Assembly (NCBI GenBank): GCA_018066125.1 | Contig: JAGHSA010000035.1 | Span: forward strand, 1 to 43,609 | Length of the DNA: 43,609 nucleotides | Source of the DNA: Candidatus Cryptobacteroides onthequi | GTDB lineage: Bacteria > Bacteroidota > Bacteroidia > Bacteroidales > UBA932 | Direction: 5' to 3' | Part shown: positions 7,403 through 17,132 of the stretch, one piece after another | Layout: every line of letters starts with the position of its first letter | Numbering within the stretch: the first letter of the stretch is position 1 | Program-made: the position numbers and the translations under genes | Notes under the pieces: generated by a model | What the model was told of the DNA's origin: nothing | The model's input: only the letters and a program-made list of their open reading frames with translations | Databases searched by the model: none

Positions 7403-9395
7403 GTATCGGATCGATCGACACATCCGAGCCCACAGCCTCGTTCATCCAGGCCTGAGGTGTCAGACGGCCTATCTTCCATATCCTCTCGATCTCCGGTCCG
7501 AGAACGTCCGGATCCGGCAGTCTGGAGAAATGCTCTTCCAGCTGATATTCCACTATGTGCCCGAACGGATAGTTAGGCAGGTACATCGGGGAGTTGACCA
7601 TGTGAGAGTAGATGGCCAGTATCGGAGAGTCATGTGTGCCGAGGACAGGCTCGAAATACATGTTCCACACCTCGCGCGCTATCCTCAGACAATTGTCTCT
7701 GAGGTCTTCCGGAGTGGCATCCCTGTGGGCATAGAGCCAGCGCCATGTGTACATGTCCACCAGTGACACTCCCATGATCTCATACATGCCCCAGAATATG
7801 TCCAATGTCACGTTGTCATCGATCTTCGTATCATATCCCAGAAGTTTGAGGTCACGCTTCTGGAAGATGAATGCCAGAGCTTCGGTGAAAGCCGTATTTG
7901 GAACTCCGTTCAGGGTGTAGTAGTCGATATCGTACATGTCGATGGTCTGCTCTACATTGTGGCCGAACTCATGCACGGCGATGTTGTAGCCCTTGTAGTC
8001 CATGCCGCTGTCTGCAACCCTGGTCCTGAGATATGACTTGTACCCCTTGCCGGGAGTACCCAGGGCATGTCCCGAACCTCTTGCAGCCTCCACGCCGATC
8101 TTGTCTGCCAGATATTCTGCATAAGACTTTGAGAAGCCCAGGTTCTGAAGCATCTTCGGCATCCCCTTCTCAAAAGCTTCCGGGTCGGGATACAGAGCCC
8201 TGGTCTGCTCGGAGAGGCGGTCCTCCGGCATGGCAGAGCGGCTCTTGAAGCCGTCATACCAGATGTCGTAAGGACGGAGATCCCTGCCGAGACGTTTCCT
8301 GATGAGATCACCGGTCCTCTTGACCTGATCCGATGACAGCAGTTTCACGAAGAGAGACTCGATCTCATCGGCAGACACTTCCATACCGCCCTCGAAATTG
8401 CGTATGATGGCGTCAGGCTGCTGAGGACAGTAAGGGTCGGCCTGGAGCATGGTGTGGAATATGTCGAGGATGCGGGCATAGCGCTCAGCCCCTTCAGGAG
8501 CGAGAGTCAGTTCCTGCCCGTCCTTCCATGTCCTGTTTGAGTATGGGGCCCAGTCGTACGCAGCATTGTTCACAACCTCTCCGGGGATATCCTGGAGGAC
8601 GATATGTTCCATGACCTTGTATATCATTTCCTGCTTTTCACGCGCATGAGGAACGTCGGCATAGTTGGACTTGATCTCGTCGCGGAGATTCCAGTGGCTC
8701 AGGAGGACCATGTCCTCAGGGAAGAGTCTCTCACCGCTCTCGGTGAGGAGATGCCCCATCATGATGTTGTAGTCCGCGATATAGCTCTCGGCCCTGCTGC
8801 CGGCCTCACCGGAATCCTGGCCTATACGTGCGGGGACTCTGGTCGTGAACTGGTCTCCCATACGGGCATATGCCCATTCCAGACGGGACCAGTTCTTTCC
8901 CAGTTCATTCTTTTCCGCAAGGGTATAGTTCGGGAAATTGAGCACAGTGATGAAGGCCAGCCTGTTGGCAAACATATCGTCTGACAGGTGCGAATACGGG
9001 CTGTACATGCTGAGTATGAAATCGACATCGTCAGGTGCCGGCCCCTTGAGGATGACCGGCCTCTGAAGCACGGTACCGAGCTCGCCATACATCCCGTTGA
9101 TGGCTGCATAGGCTGAGGAGAGTTTGTCGAAGAGCTCTTTCTTCCCTTCCGGAGTCCCCTTGAAACTGCTCCTGACCAGATCACAGAACTCCTCTTCCGT
9201 GCCATCGGCAGCTCTCCACAGGAAAGCTGCCTGTCTGACACCTCTCTCAAGCAGGGCTCTGTCCTGGGCCTCTGTGCCCGATATGGCAGCCTGGATGGCT
9301 GATTCTGAAACAGGTGAACTTTCGTTTGAGTCCGCCGCGCCGCCACATGCCCAGAGGCACAGCGCGCAGACGATGTATGCCGCTATCTTTTTCAT
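7368..9395 (-). CDS. M3-like zinc metallopeptidase lipoprotein
   Basis: 675 residues beginning with a lipoprotein signal (LWACGG). The zinc site is visible: HEFGH at 475-479 (the HExxH of gluzincins) and Glu505 in AFTEALAF as the likely third ligand. The largely alpha-helical layout and long helical N-terminal part fit oligopeptidase-type (M3/M2-like) enzymes, and the length is normal for them. It would act on peptides in the periplasm or at the outer membrane. It diverges from the tRNA-editing gene through a well-formed shared promoter region (9424-9485). Its 3' end overlaps the glycoside-hydrolase-like gene by 35 bp. Confidence 0.8.
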   Translation of the reverse strand: MKKIAAYIVCALCLWACGGAADSNESSPVSESAIQAAISGTEAQDRALLERGVRQAAFLWRAADGTEEEFCDLVRSSFKGTPEGKKELFDKLSSAYAAINGMYGELGTVLQRPVILKGPAPDDVDFILSMYSPYSHLSDDMFANRLAFITVLNFPNYTLAEKNELGKNWSRLEWAYARMGDQFTTRVPARIGQDSGEAGSRAESYIADYNIMMGHLLTESGERLFPEDMVLLSHWNLRDEIKSNYADVPHAREKQEMIYKVMEHIVLQDIPGEVVNNAAYDWAPYSNRTWKDGQELTLAPEGAERYARILDIFHTMLQADPYCPQQPDAIIRNFEGGMEVSADEIESLFVKLLSSDQVKRTGDLIRKRLGRDLRPYDIWYDGFKSRSAMPEDRLSEQTRALYPDPEAFEKGMPKMLQNLGFSKSYAEYLADKIGVEAARGSGHALGTPGKGYKSYLRTRVADSGMDYKGYNIAVHEFGHNVEQTIDMYDIDYYTLNGVPNTAFTEALAFIFQKRDLKLLGYDTKIDDNVTLDIFWGMYEIMGVSLVDMYTWRWLYAHRDATPEDLRDNCLRIAREVWNMYFEPVLGTHDSPILAIYSHMVNSPMYLPNYPFGHIVEYQLEEHFSRLPDPDVLGPEIERIWKIGRLTPQAWMNEAVGSDVSIDPILKAVDRILAAS

Positions 9396-9423
9396 AACCT
9401 TGCAAATAAAACACTGTCAGACG

Positions 9424-9454
9424 CAAAGATATATATTTTCGGTGTCTAAGACAA
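9424..9454 (-). promoter_or_regulatory. Promoter of the metallopeptidase gene
   Basis: On the minus strand TTG (9454-9452), 20 bp, then TATCTTTG (9431-9424), an exact match to the Bacteroidetes -33/-7 arrangement. The predicted start of transcription is near 9420, about 25 nt before the ATG at 9395. Confidence 0.75.
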
Positions 9455-9485
9455 TTGCATTTGCGAAGTGGGAGAAGTACCTTTG
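9455..9485 (+). promoter_or_regulatory. Promoter of the tRNA-editing gene
   Basis: TTG (9455-9457), 20 bp, then TACCTTTG (9478-9485). With the opposite promoter it shares the palindrome CAATTG (9452-9457), each half giving one -33 box. It shows that the TTG at 9455 is a promoter element and not a start codon. Confidence 0.75.
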
Positions 9486-9508
9486 CGGCTCGAAACAGAC
9501 ATGACAGA

Positions 9509-10066
9509 ATGGAGATTGTGACAGAAAACGGCCGCCCTGCAGACTGCAGCGGCAGGCTCGCCAAAGAGATTGCGGCATACGACTTCCTCGACTCCATAGG
9601 AGTCAGTTATACCAGAGCGGACCATGCCGAGGCCTTCGACATGGATACCTGCGATGCCGTGGCTGAGGTCCTGGAGACGGAGATATGCAAGAACCTGTTT
9701 CTCTGCAACAGGCAGCAGACGGTATTCCACCTGCTGCTGATGCCGGGTGACAAGAAGTTCAAGACCAAGGACATTTCAGCTCAGATCGGATCTTCCAGGC
9801 TCTCATTCGCCGACGAGGCGCACATGGAATCCATGCTGAACCTCACCCCCGGTTCGGTCACCGTCCTGGGACTCCTTTTCGACCCGGAAAAAAAGGTCAA
9901 TCTCGTCATCGACGAGGATCTCCTCAACGGCCACGACAGCATTGGTCTGCACCCGTGCATCAACACCTCCACGGTCAGGATATCCATGGATGATTTCCGC
10001 GGCAGGCTCATTCCTGCTCTCGGCCATGAGCCCTCCATCGTCAGTCTCCCGAGATACGAAGAATAG
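9509..10066 (+). CDS. YbaK/ProX-type prolyl-tRNA editing protein
   Basis: 185 residues from the ATG at 9509. The sequence follows the YbaK/aminoacyl-tRNA editing fold: LDSIGVSYTRADHAEAF at the N terminus, CKNLFLCNRQQTVFHLLLMPGDKKFKTKDISAQIG in the middle, and SVTVLGLLFDPEKKVNLVIDEDL followed by IGLHPCINTSTVRIS near the end. These match ProX/PrdX proteins, which hydrolyse alanine mischarged onto tRNA-Pro in trans in the cytoplasm. The start is fixed by the promoter 9455-9485. It is followed after 3 bp by the SGNH hydrolase gene, so the pair is an operon, although no functional link is obvious. Confidence 0.85.
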   Translation: MEIVTENGRPADCSGRLAKEIAAYDFLDSIGVSYTRADHAEAFDMDTCDAVAEVLETEICKNLFLCNRQQTVFHLLLMPGDKKFKTKDISAQIGSSRLSFADEAHMESMLNLTPGSVTVLGLLFDPEKKVNLVIDEDLLNGHDSIGLHPCINTSTVRISMDDFRGRLIPALGHEPSIVSLPRYEE

Positions 10067-10069
10067 ATC

Positions 10070-11209
10070 ATGACAGGACAGAAATACAGCAAGTGGGTGG
10101 CCTGCTGGGGCAACGCCACCTCCATCACCGACCGCAAGGAGGCCACATGGGCCAAGGACCTCACGCTCAGATATCCCATACGCATGTGCTTCAGCGGCAG
10201 CGCACTCAGATTCAGGTTCTCCAATCTCACCGGCACTGAGGATGTGACACTCACCAAGGCATGCGTACGATGCGGGGACACTCTGGCCGCCATCACATTT
10301 GCAGGGGAAAGGAGCGTCGCCATCGCTCCGGGCACCGAGACGGAAAGCGATGCAGTCAGTTTCGACGTGACGGCGGGGCAGACTGTCGAGGTGAGCATGT
10401 ACTTTGCCGGATTCACACAGATGAACGCCGGAACCCTGATCACAGGACCCCTCTCGAAAGGAAAATACAGCTATGGCGACTATGCCGAGGCCCAGACGCT
10501 TCCGCTCGGTCTGACAAGGAACACCAGCTGGTTCTACTTCCTCAACACCATCGACATACTCACCGAAGAGAAGAATCACGCACTCGTATGCTTCGGCGAC
10601 TCCATCACGGCACAGAGTTGGCCCGACCACCTCGCCATCCGGGCATGGGATGAAGGCCACCGCAATGTCTCCATCATCCGCCGCGCTGTCAGCGGCACGC
10701 GCATCCTCCGCCAGTACGACTGCATAACTTATCAGGCATATGGTCTCAAGGGAGCCACACGCTTCCCGATCGAGCTCAATGTGGCAGGCGCCAGGGACGT
10801 GATCATCCAGCATGGCATCAATGACATCATCCACCCTGTCGGGGCAGAGAACAACCCGTTCCGCCCATGGAGCGACATGCCGACAGCTGATGACCTGGCT
10901 TATGGCGTGGAGCACTTCTATGTGCAGCATGCCCGCAGCCTCGGACTCGGGGTATGGAGCGGCACCCTGCTCCCGATCTATGGGTGGAGGACCTACAATG
11001 AGGACCGCGAAGCCGTGAGAGAAGAGTTCAACTCCTGGCTGAGGAACTCTGACGCATTCGATGGATGCATAGATTTCGACAAGGCTGTGCGTGACAGCGC
11101 CGACCCGCACGCGTTTGCGGAGCTCAATGATTCAGGGGACCACCTGCACCCGAGCGAAGCCGGATACATGGCCATGGCGGCGTGTGTGCCGGAAGAGCTG
11201 CTCAGATAG
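10070..11209 (+). CDS. SGNH/GDSL hydrolase with N-terminal beta domain
   Basis: 379 residues with no signal peptide, so probably cytoplasmic. Residues about 1-165 look like a beta-rich domain. The SGNH blocks then follow in order: FGDSI with nucleophile Ser178, a conserved-glycine SGTRI segment, QHGINDI with the oxyanion Asn, and DHLHP with Asp357 and His360 completing the triad. Such enzymes remove acetyl or acyl groups, often from sugars. Its place next to an MFS transporter and near GH10 and CE7 enzymes would suit deacetylation of imported oligosaccharides (inference). The start ATG is 3 bp after the tRNA-editing gene. Confidence 0.85.
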   Translation: MTGQKYSKWVACWGNATSITDRKEATWAKDLTLRYPIRMCFSGSALRFRFSNLTGTEDVTLTKACVRCGDTLAAITFAGERSVAIAPGTETESDAVSFDVTAGQTVEVSMYFAGFTQMNAGTLITGPLSKGKYSYGDYAEAQTLPLGLTRNTSWFYFLNTIDILTEEKNHALVCFGDSITAQSWPDHLAIRAWDEGHRNVSIIRRAVSGTRILRQYDCITYQAYGLKGATRFPIELNVAGARDVIIQHGINDIIHPVGAENNPFRPWSDMPTADDLAYGVEHFYVQHARSLGLGVWSGTLLPIYGWRTYNEDREAVREEFNSWLRNSDAFDGCIDFDKAVRDSADPHAFAELNDSGDHLHPSEAGYMAMAACVPEELLR

Positions 11210-11215
11210 CCGTAT

Positions 11216-12439
11216 TCAGGCCTTCTTTCCCGAAACCTTGATGGTGGCGGCGTAGGCACTGTTGCAGAGGCCGAGGACCGCCGAGAGCACGAAGAGCGTC
11301 TCGATGCCGAGGACCTTCCATATCCATCCACCCAGAAGGGCTATGAATATGGTGATGAGGTGGTTGACCGAAATGCCGGTCGAGATGGTTGCGCGCATCT
11401 CTTCCCTGCTGTCTGAGATATCCTGGACATAGACATTCGATGCCATGGACGCCAGGGAGATGACAGAGTCAAGGACATAATTGACGCAGCACACCACGAA
11501 CGCGACATGCGGCGGGAAGATATGATGGGCGAATCCGTAGAAGAAGCATACGATCACCAGAATGAGCGTGTCCGCGATCATCACAGCCTTGTACCCGACC
11601 CTGTCGATGAGCTTGCCCACGAGTGGAGCGAGGAGGAAGCAGGCCACTGCCGAAATGGAGAACAGCAGACTGATCACAGCGGCATCCGCCTTGTAGAAGA
11701 GTATGAGCACATACGGGCCGAATGTGAAGAACACCTGCTTTCTGGCACCGTAGAACACCTCCAGCATATAGTACTTGCGGAACTTGCTCCTGAAATAGAA
11801 GCGGCTCTTGGACTTGTCAGTGTCACTCTGACCCCTGAGCATGAAAGCCGCAGCCATGGCCATGGCCATGAATATGGCCGCCGCCACAAACACGGGTCTG
11901 TATAGCGGAGCGGCCTGAGAGGCGTCTGCCGTCCCTGATCCGAATGAAGCCCCGGCAGCCAGGGCGAAGAGGATGATGACCGCTGCATACCCGAGAAGAT
12001 TGCCTATCTGATAGATGGCGTTCTGATAGCCCAGAGCCTGCCCGCCACGGCCATCCCTGCTGTATTCGAGCGAAAGGGTGTTTTTCATGCCCAGCTGGAT
12101 GTGCTCTCCGAGCGAGTAGAAGAAGATGGCGGCTATCACCAGTGCCTTCACCGGAGACACCAGAGCCTGAGCGGTCATGCCGGCGAACATGATCACAAGA
12201 CCCATCTTGTACATCTTTTCAGCCGAGAAGCGGTAGAATACCGCCAGCAGCACGACCAGAAGAAGTCCAGGCAGTTCCCGGAAGAACTCGGTCACTCCCC
12301 TGTCGACTTCATTTACACGGACGATTTCCGCCAGATAGTTGTCGACAACCCCCTTGTACAGTCCGAAGCCGATGGCGGAAAGCAGGAGTGAGAGAAACAG
12401 GGCCTTGTAGCTTGTGCCCTCTTTGAAAACCGGATTCAT
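11216..12439 (-). CDS. Major facilitator superfamily transporter
   Basis: 407 residues with about twelve hydrophobic segments in two halves joined by a charged central loop (RGQSDTDKSKSRFYFRS), the usual MFS size and layout. The N terminus (YKALFLSLLLSAIGFGLYKG) is the first membrane helix. No substrate signature is recognisable. It ends 6 bp from the convergent SGNH gene and diverges from the histidine-kinase operon; position suggests uptake of oligosaccharides or release of a metabolite, as inference only. A near-consensus -7 box (TATATTCG on the minus strand, 12462-12469) lies about 22 bp upstream of the ATG. Confidence 0.8.
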   Translation of the reverse strand: MNPVFKEGTSYKALFLSLLLSAIGFGLYKGVVDNYLAEIVRVNEVDRGVTEFFRELPGLLLVVLLAVFYRFSAEKMYKMGLVIMFAGMTAQALVSPVKALVIAAIFFYSLGEHIQLGMKNTLSLEYSRDGRGGQALGYQNAIYQIGNLLGYAAVIILFALAAGASFGSGTADASQAAPLYRPVFVAAAIFMAMAMAAAFMLRGQSDTDKSKSRFYFRSKFRKYYMLEVFYGARKQVFFTFGPYVLILFYKADAAVISLLFSISAVACFLLAPLVGKLIDRVGYKAVMIADTLILVIVCFFYGFAHHIFPPHVAFVVCCVNYVLDSVISLASMASNVYVQDISDSREEMRATISTGISVNHLITIFIALLGGWIWKVLGIETLFVLSAVLGLCNSAYAATIKVSGKKA

Positions 12440-12490
12440 ATCTGAGTCTTAAATTCGGGCGCGAATATAGTGCAATTAGTCAATATTTAC

Positions 12491-12498
12491 TATATTTG
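12491..12498 (+). promoter_or_regulatory. -7 box of the histidine-kinase/xylanase operon
   Basis: TATATTTG matches TAnnTTTG. No TTG stands 19-21 bp upstream, so the -33 part is poor. Transcription would start near 12502, 20 nt before the TTG start of the first kinase. Confidence 0.5.
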
Positions 12499-12521
12499 AA
12501 GATACTGACCATACTGAAGCC

Positions 12522-14822
12522 TTGCTTAAACACTTAGAAAAGATATTCGCCGCCACGTCCTGCGCTGTCCTTCTGGGCTTCGCCGCCGTGTCATGCATGC
12601 CGGGACGCGAAAGCACCAATGTTCTCGCGATCTGGGACATGGAGTCAGATGATCCGTCAGCCCCTGTCTGGGGCAAAGAGCTCAGGAAAGAACTCCAGGC
12701 GAACGGAGTCAGAGCCAGGATAGAGCAGGTCTACGTTCCTCACAGCCACGCAGAAGAGTTCGACATCTCGCAGAAACTCGACATGATGGAGGCCGAGGGC
12801 AACAAGGTGGGTCTGATCATAGCGGGAGGAGACATGAATCTCCACATGCTGTATGACTCTCCCGACGAAAGGCTCAAGACCCTGCCTGCGGTATCCTTCG
12901 GAGCCATGTTCCCTACCGCCAGGGACCGCAGCGAGCACATCAATATCGGCATCATCAAGGACACGATAGATATCGGGCACAACCTGGAACTCATGCACAT
13001 ACTATGGCCCGAGACCAGAAAGGTCGTGACCGAAATCGACTGGACCCAATGCAGGTATGAGAGCGACCTCCGCGACATGGTCAACAATGCTGTCTCACGT
13101 TTCGGAGAGGACAGGATCATCGATAATGTCAAGCTGCGTTTCAACGAGAGTCTGCTGGACAGGAATCTGGAACTCCACCCTGAAGCATGGAGCATGACCG
13201 CCCTGTCACTATGGGACCCATGGGTCAACATAAGCACGGAGAAAAGGTCCAGAATCTATCCCCAGTACGCATTCAATCCGTCCATAAGCGGCAACAGGGT
13301 CCTCTTCTTCAAGAACGACAAGACCACCAGGCAGATGACAGAAGACAAGTCATTCATGGCATTCTGCACGGCGGTGCCTCAGCAATTCGAAGTTTGTGAC
13401 AGCTGCGCCGGCGGTTTCCTCGCGCCAATCGACGTCACCATGCGGCAGGTCGCAAGGATGGCGGGAATCATGCTTGCCGGCAACGGTGAGGCCATATACA
13501 CCAACCTCTATCTCACAAAGGACTACTATCTGGACTGGAATGTACTGAGAGGAAAGTACCGGCTCGAAGACATCCCGGGATACGTACAGATAAGAAACAC
13601 CAATATCAAGGACCGGGATCCGGGGACATGGTGGATCATCCTCGCGATATTCACGGCTGCGACCGTAGCCATGGCCGCGACACTGCTGTACCTTATCTCC
13701 AGACAGTCGCGCAAGAGCCGCAGCATCAAGCGCGCCATGCTCAGCAGCGCACGCGAATCCATACGAATCAAAGAGGAATTCGATTTCATCAGGACGGAGT
13801 CGCAGATCCATATCTGGACGATAGAGAATGACACGATGATCTGCGAGGACCCCTACTCAGAGATATGCCTGACCGATCTCGAGAAAGACCTGTTTGACGA
13901 TTTCTACTGGGACAAGATTGTGGAATTCCTCAGCATAGACACCCCTGGAAAGCATCAGATCCAGGTTTACGGCACTTCCCCAATCACCCACGAAAAGGGG
14001 TGGATCGAGCTCAGGATGCTCATCAAGGAGACCGAACACGGTCTCGAGAAGAGCGGAGTCAGCGTAAGCATCAACGATGTCAAGACGGCGGAGGCCCAGC
14101 TCATAGAGACCCACAGAAGACTCGTGAACGCTCAGGAGAGAGACAACTTCATCTCCTCGATCAGCCATGAGATGCGCACGCCGCTGAACTCCATTCTCGG
14201 ATTCTCCCAGGTGATCACCGACCCGACTCTGGAAACGGATGCGGATGAAAGGATGGTCATGCGCAACGCCGTGGTGAACTATGGTGACGAGCTGACCAAC
14301 ATCATCAACAACATCCTTGCCCTCACCAGGATCGAGAACGGCGCGGTCCAGATGACCCAGGAGATCTGCATGGTCAGGAATCTGATCGCAGACATCTGCT
14401 GTGAGATGGAGCTCAAGGCGGCATCCAGCTCTATAATACTGGAGCAGAACGGCGGCCCTGAGGACAGTGCCATCAAGGCGGACAGGCTCATTTTCAAGAT
14501 CATAGTCCAGAATGTGATAGGCAACGCCATAAAGTTCTCTGAGCCCGGCGGACATGTCTCTGTATCATGGGAAGATCATCATGACAGCGTGACAGTGAGC
14601 GTCAGGGACCAGGGTATCGGTATCGACAGGAACAACCAGGGTCTCATCTTCTCAAGGTTCTTCAAGGTCGACCCTTTCTCTCAAGGAGTAGGACTGGGGC
14701 TGTCGATCGCATGGGAGTATATCACCAGGATGGGCGGAAGCATCACTGTGGAAAGCGAGCCGGGCAAGGGCTCCGTCTTCCATCTCATTTTCACAAAATC
14801 AGGAAAGGAGGTCAAGCTATGA
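12522..14822 (+). CDS. Sensor histidine kinase with periplasmic-binding-protein-like sensor (first of a tandem pair)
   Basis: 766 residues. The start is a TTG; no in-frame ATG occurs before the export signal, which ends AAVSC and looks lipoprotein-like. Residues about 35-360 resemble an ABC-type substrate-binding domain (PF04392-like). One membrane helix lies near 368-388, then a PAS-like region, HisKA with phospho-acceptor His in SSISHEMRTPLNSILGFSQ (about 545), and HATPase_c with NAIKFSE, RDQGIGID and GVGLGLS. There is no receiver or DNA-binding domain, so it is not a hybrid system, and no response regulator lies nearby. The last 4 bp overlap the second kinase, with which it shares length and architecture. 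Operon position with a xylanase suggests sensing of a xylan-related ligand (inference). Confidence 0.85.
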   Translation: MLKHLEKIFAATSCAVLLGFAAVSCMPGRESTNVLAIWDMESDDPSAPVWGKELRKELQANGVRARIEQVYVPHSHAEEFDISQKLDMMEAEGNKVGLIIAGGDMNLHMLYDSPDERLKTLPAVSFGAMFPTARDRSEHINIGIIKDTIDIGHNLELMHILWPETRKVVTEIDWTQCRYESDLRDMVNNAVSRFGEDRIIDNVKLRFNESLLDRNLELHPEAWSMTALSLWDPWVNISTEKRSRIYPQYAFNPSISGNRVLFFKNDKTTRQMTEDKSFMAFCTAVPQQFEVCDSCAGGFLAPIDVTMRQVARMAGIMLAGNGEAIYTNLYLTKDYYLDWNVLRGKYRLEDIPGYVQIRNTNIKDRDPGTWWIILAIFTAATVAMAATLLYLISRQSRKSRSIKRAMLSSARESIRIKEEFDFIRTESQIHIWTIENDTMICEDPYSEICLTDLEKDLFDDFYWDKIVEFLSIDTPGKHQIQVYGTSPITHEKGWIELRMLIKETEHGLEKSGVSVSINDVKTAEAQLIETHRRLVNAQERDNFISSISHEMRTPLNSILGFSQVITDPTLETDADERMVMRNAVVNYGDELTNIINNILALTRIENGAVQMTQEICMVRNLIADICCEMELKAASSSIILEQNGGPEDSAIKADRLIFKIIVQNVIGNAIKFSEPGGHVSVSWEDHHDSVTVSVRDQGIGIDRNNQGLIFSRFFKVDPFSQGVGLGLSIAWEYITRMGGSITVESEPGKGSVFHLIFTKSGKEVKL

Positions 14823-17116
14823 GAAAATTGTTTCAATACGCAGCCCTGGCGCTGACCTTCGCACTGTCTGCATCCTGCGCACACAAACCCGAGGCGCCGA
14901 AAGAAAGGAAGAGTATCATAGTCATCCACAACCTCAGCCACCAGCATGTCTCCTTCTACCAGTTCATGGCTGCGATCGAAGACGCCTTCCCTGACACCTC
15001 GGCCTACAAGATAGACTACGCCGCCGTCACAGAGGCATATCACCCATGGCCGGACGAAGATTTCAGCGGACTGCTGATGCAGAAGCTCGATATCATCCAG
15101 AAGAAATGGGATATCGACATGCTGGTACTCTACAGTGATCAGGTCCTCCATGCCGCTGCCAGATGCCACCATCCCCTTCTGGACAGTCTGCCCGTCGTCT
15201 TCATGGGAGCGACATGGCCGGAACACGAGGGCCTGCTTGAAAACAGAAAGAACTTCACCGGATACAGGACTCCCCTGGGCATCAAGCCCGCACTTGATCT
15301 TATGAGAGACATGGGGTGCAATCCATGGACCATCGTCAATCTGGACAGCACTTATCTGGACAGATACCTGCGAGAGGAGATTGCCAGTCAGCTTGGCGAC
15401 ACCTCTCTCTATGTCACAAATCTTGACTACTCCGCCGCCGACCACTTCATACCGGATGAAGAGCGTGATCACAGCAAGAGCACCATCATCCCTGTCCAGC
15501 TGAGATGCAGTTCCGCATCCGGTTTCGACGCCACGAAGATGCTCAACTGCAGCGAAAGCGGGTGCTCCTACCTCAAGATCAAGGATGACAGGGCTGGCAT
15601 CACTTCCGTCTCGAACCCCGTCGGAATCTTCTATTCCGTGACACCGGAACGTTTCAATCTCAGCCACCACTCCGCATTCAATGCATGCGCCGGAGGATGT
15701 TTCGTGCCGTTCGGAGTGATGATTCCTGAAGTCAGGACCATGATCGACGAGATCCTCGTCGAGGGAAAGAGGCCCGAAGACATCCCTTGGAGGACCATGG
15801 AGCCGGACATCTGGCTGGACTGGAAGATACTCAAGAATGACTTCAGCTTCGGCAGCAAGCTGCCGCGCTATGCCCACGTGGTCAATCTTCCGTGGAAAGA
15901 GAGGAATCTGGTCAACAGCATCATATCAGACTACTGGATAGGAATACTCACATTGATGGTATTCATATGCCTGATGTCTGTGGCGCTGTATCTTTTCCTG
16001 GCAAACCAGGCCAGGAGCAGGGACCTGATAGGTGAAGGCCAGGCGGCTGAGAAGATGACAGTGCACATGGAAGAGGCTCTGGCTGCCGCCAACTGCCACT
16101 TCTTCAGGATACGCAGGACGGGCAGCATACTCTTCGATGAATCCTTCAGGGAACTTTGCGGCACCACACCGGTCCCGGCCAACGCCGAACAGTTTGCCGA
16201 GATGCTCTCACCTGAGAAGAGAATGGAGTTCCTGGACATCATTACAGACAACGAACTGATGGGAACTGTCAGGAGTCTCCATTTCGATTTTCTCGGGCAC
16301 CACTTCAATGCCAAGATTGTGAGCAACCATGGAAGCGGACAGGCCGACAAGGCGTACGGAATCCTCTTCAACATGGATACCTACCATCAGATCGAGCGCC
16401 AGAAGAACGAGGCTTTCAAGATCGAGGAGCAGTCCACCATGAAGAGAGCTTTCCTGGCATCGATGGGACACGAGATACGCACCCCTCTCAATGCCATCCT
16501 CGGGTATTCCCGCCTCCTTTTCGACATGTACGACGACCTGGAGAACGAGGAGAAGAGCACATACTCTGAAGTCATCAGGCAGAATTCCGAACAGCTGCTA
16601 TCTCTTATCGACAATGTCCTCACCTTCTCATCAAAAGAGGGACGCGAGCCGGATATCGTCCTGTCCAGGAAGAAGGTCAGCGACCTCCTGGATGAAATTT
16701 ACATGACATATCGCGTCATAGTCCCGGCCCATCTGCAGTTCATTCTTGAGAAAGGCAATGAGGATGAGTATGTCATGGTCAACAGAGGCAGCATGCTTCA
16801 GGTGCTCTCAAACATCATGAACAATGCCGTGAAGTTCACGGCCGAGGGAAGCATCACCCTGGGATGGAGAAACGAGGGTGACGACGTGGTCATCTACGTC
16901 AAGGACACCGGATGCGGCATCCCTGAGGAAAGCCTGGGCTCCATTTTCGAAAAATACTCAAAGGTCCGCGCATCAACCGAAGGCGCCGGCATAGGCCTGG
17001 CTCTCTGCAAGAGACTGGTAGATAAGATGAAAGGGCGCATAAGGGTCTCAAGCACCCTCGGCTCAGGCTCCTGCTTCCAGGTAATATTCAAGAGAGTCGC
17101 ACCTGAAATCAATTAA
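14819..17116 (+). CDS. Sensor histidine kinase with periplasmic-binding-protein-like sensor (second of a tandem pair)
   Basis: 765 residues from the ATG at 14819, which overlaps the previous stop as ATGA and has AAGGAGG seven bases upstream, a rare strong Shine-Dalgarno here. The signal ends SASC, possibly lipidated. The sensor region runs about 30-360, a membrane helix about 370-395, a variable PAS-like segment follows, then HisKA (SMGHEIRTPLNAILGYS, His about 547) and HATPase_c (NNAVKFT, KDTGCGIPEE, GAGIGLAL). Shared marks with the first kinase, including CAGG before the end of the sensor and LDWxxL before the membrane helix, show that they are paralogues from a tandem duplication. The GH10 gene starts 16 bp downstream. 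Confidence 0.87.
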   Translation: MRKLFQYAALALTFALSASCAHKPEAPKERKSIIVIHNLSHQHVSFYQFMAAIEDAFPDTSAYKIDYAAVTEAYHPWPDEDFSGLLMQKLDIIQKKWDIDMLVLYSDQVLHAAARCHHPLLDSLPVVFMGATWPEHEGLLENRKNFTGYRTPLGIKPALDLMRDMGCNPWTIVNLDSTYLDRYLREEIASQLGDTSLYVTNLDYSAADHFIPDEERDHSKSTIIPVQLRCSSASGFDATKMLNCSESGCSYLKIKDDRAGITSVSNPVGIFYSVTPERFNLSHHSAFNACAGGCFVPFGVMIPEVRTMIDEILVEGKRPEDIPWRTMEPDIWLDWKILKNDFSFGSKLPRYAHVVNLPWKERNLVNSIISDYWIGILTLMVFICLMSVALYLFLANQARSRDLIGEGQAAEKMTVHMEEALAAANCHFFRIRRTGSILFDESFRELCGTTPVPANAEQFAEMLSPEKRMEFLDIITDNELMGTVRSLHFDFLGHHFNAKIVSNHGSGQADKAYGILFNMDTYHQIERQKNEAFKIEEQSTMKRAFLASMGHEIRTPLNAILGYSRLLFDMYDDLENEEKSTYSEVIRQNSEQLLSLIDNVLTFSSKEGREPDIVLSRKKVSDLLDEIYMTYRVIVPAHLQFILEKGNEDEYVMVNRGSMLQVLSNIMNNAVKFTAEGSITLGWRNEGDDVVIYVKDTGCGIPEESLGSIFEKYSKVRASTEGAGIGLALCKRLVDKMKGRIRVSSTLGSGSCFQVIFKRVAPEIN

Positions 17117-17132
17117 TCCCTGTATACGCTTC

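Noticed and set aside
9455-9508. TTG start of the tRNA-editing gene
   Set aside because: The TTG is the -33 element, and the -7 box lies downstream of it.
9803-11110. Open frame of 435 codons on the minus strand
   Set aside because: Antisense to the tRNA-editing and SGNH genes, both of which have intact catalytic motifs.
14711-14818. N-terminal extension of the second histidine kinase
   Set aside because: It would overlap the first kinase by more than 100 bp and precede the signal peptide; ATG 14819 has a Shine-Dalgarno sequence and the ATGA overlap.
14681-15877. Open frame of 398 codons on the minus strand
   Set aside because: Antisense to the second histidine kinase, with no promoter or recognisable domain.
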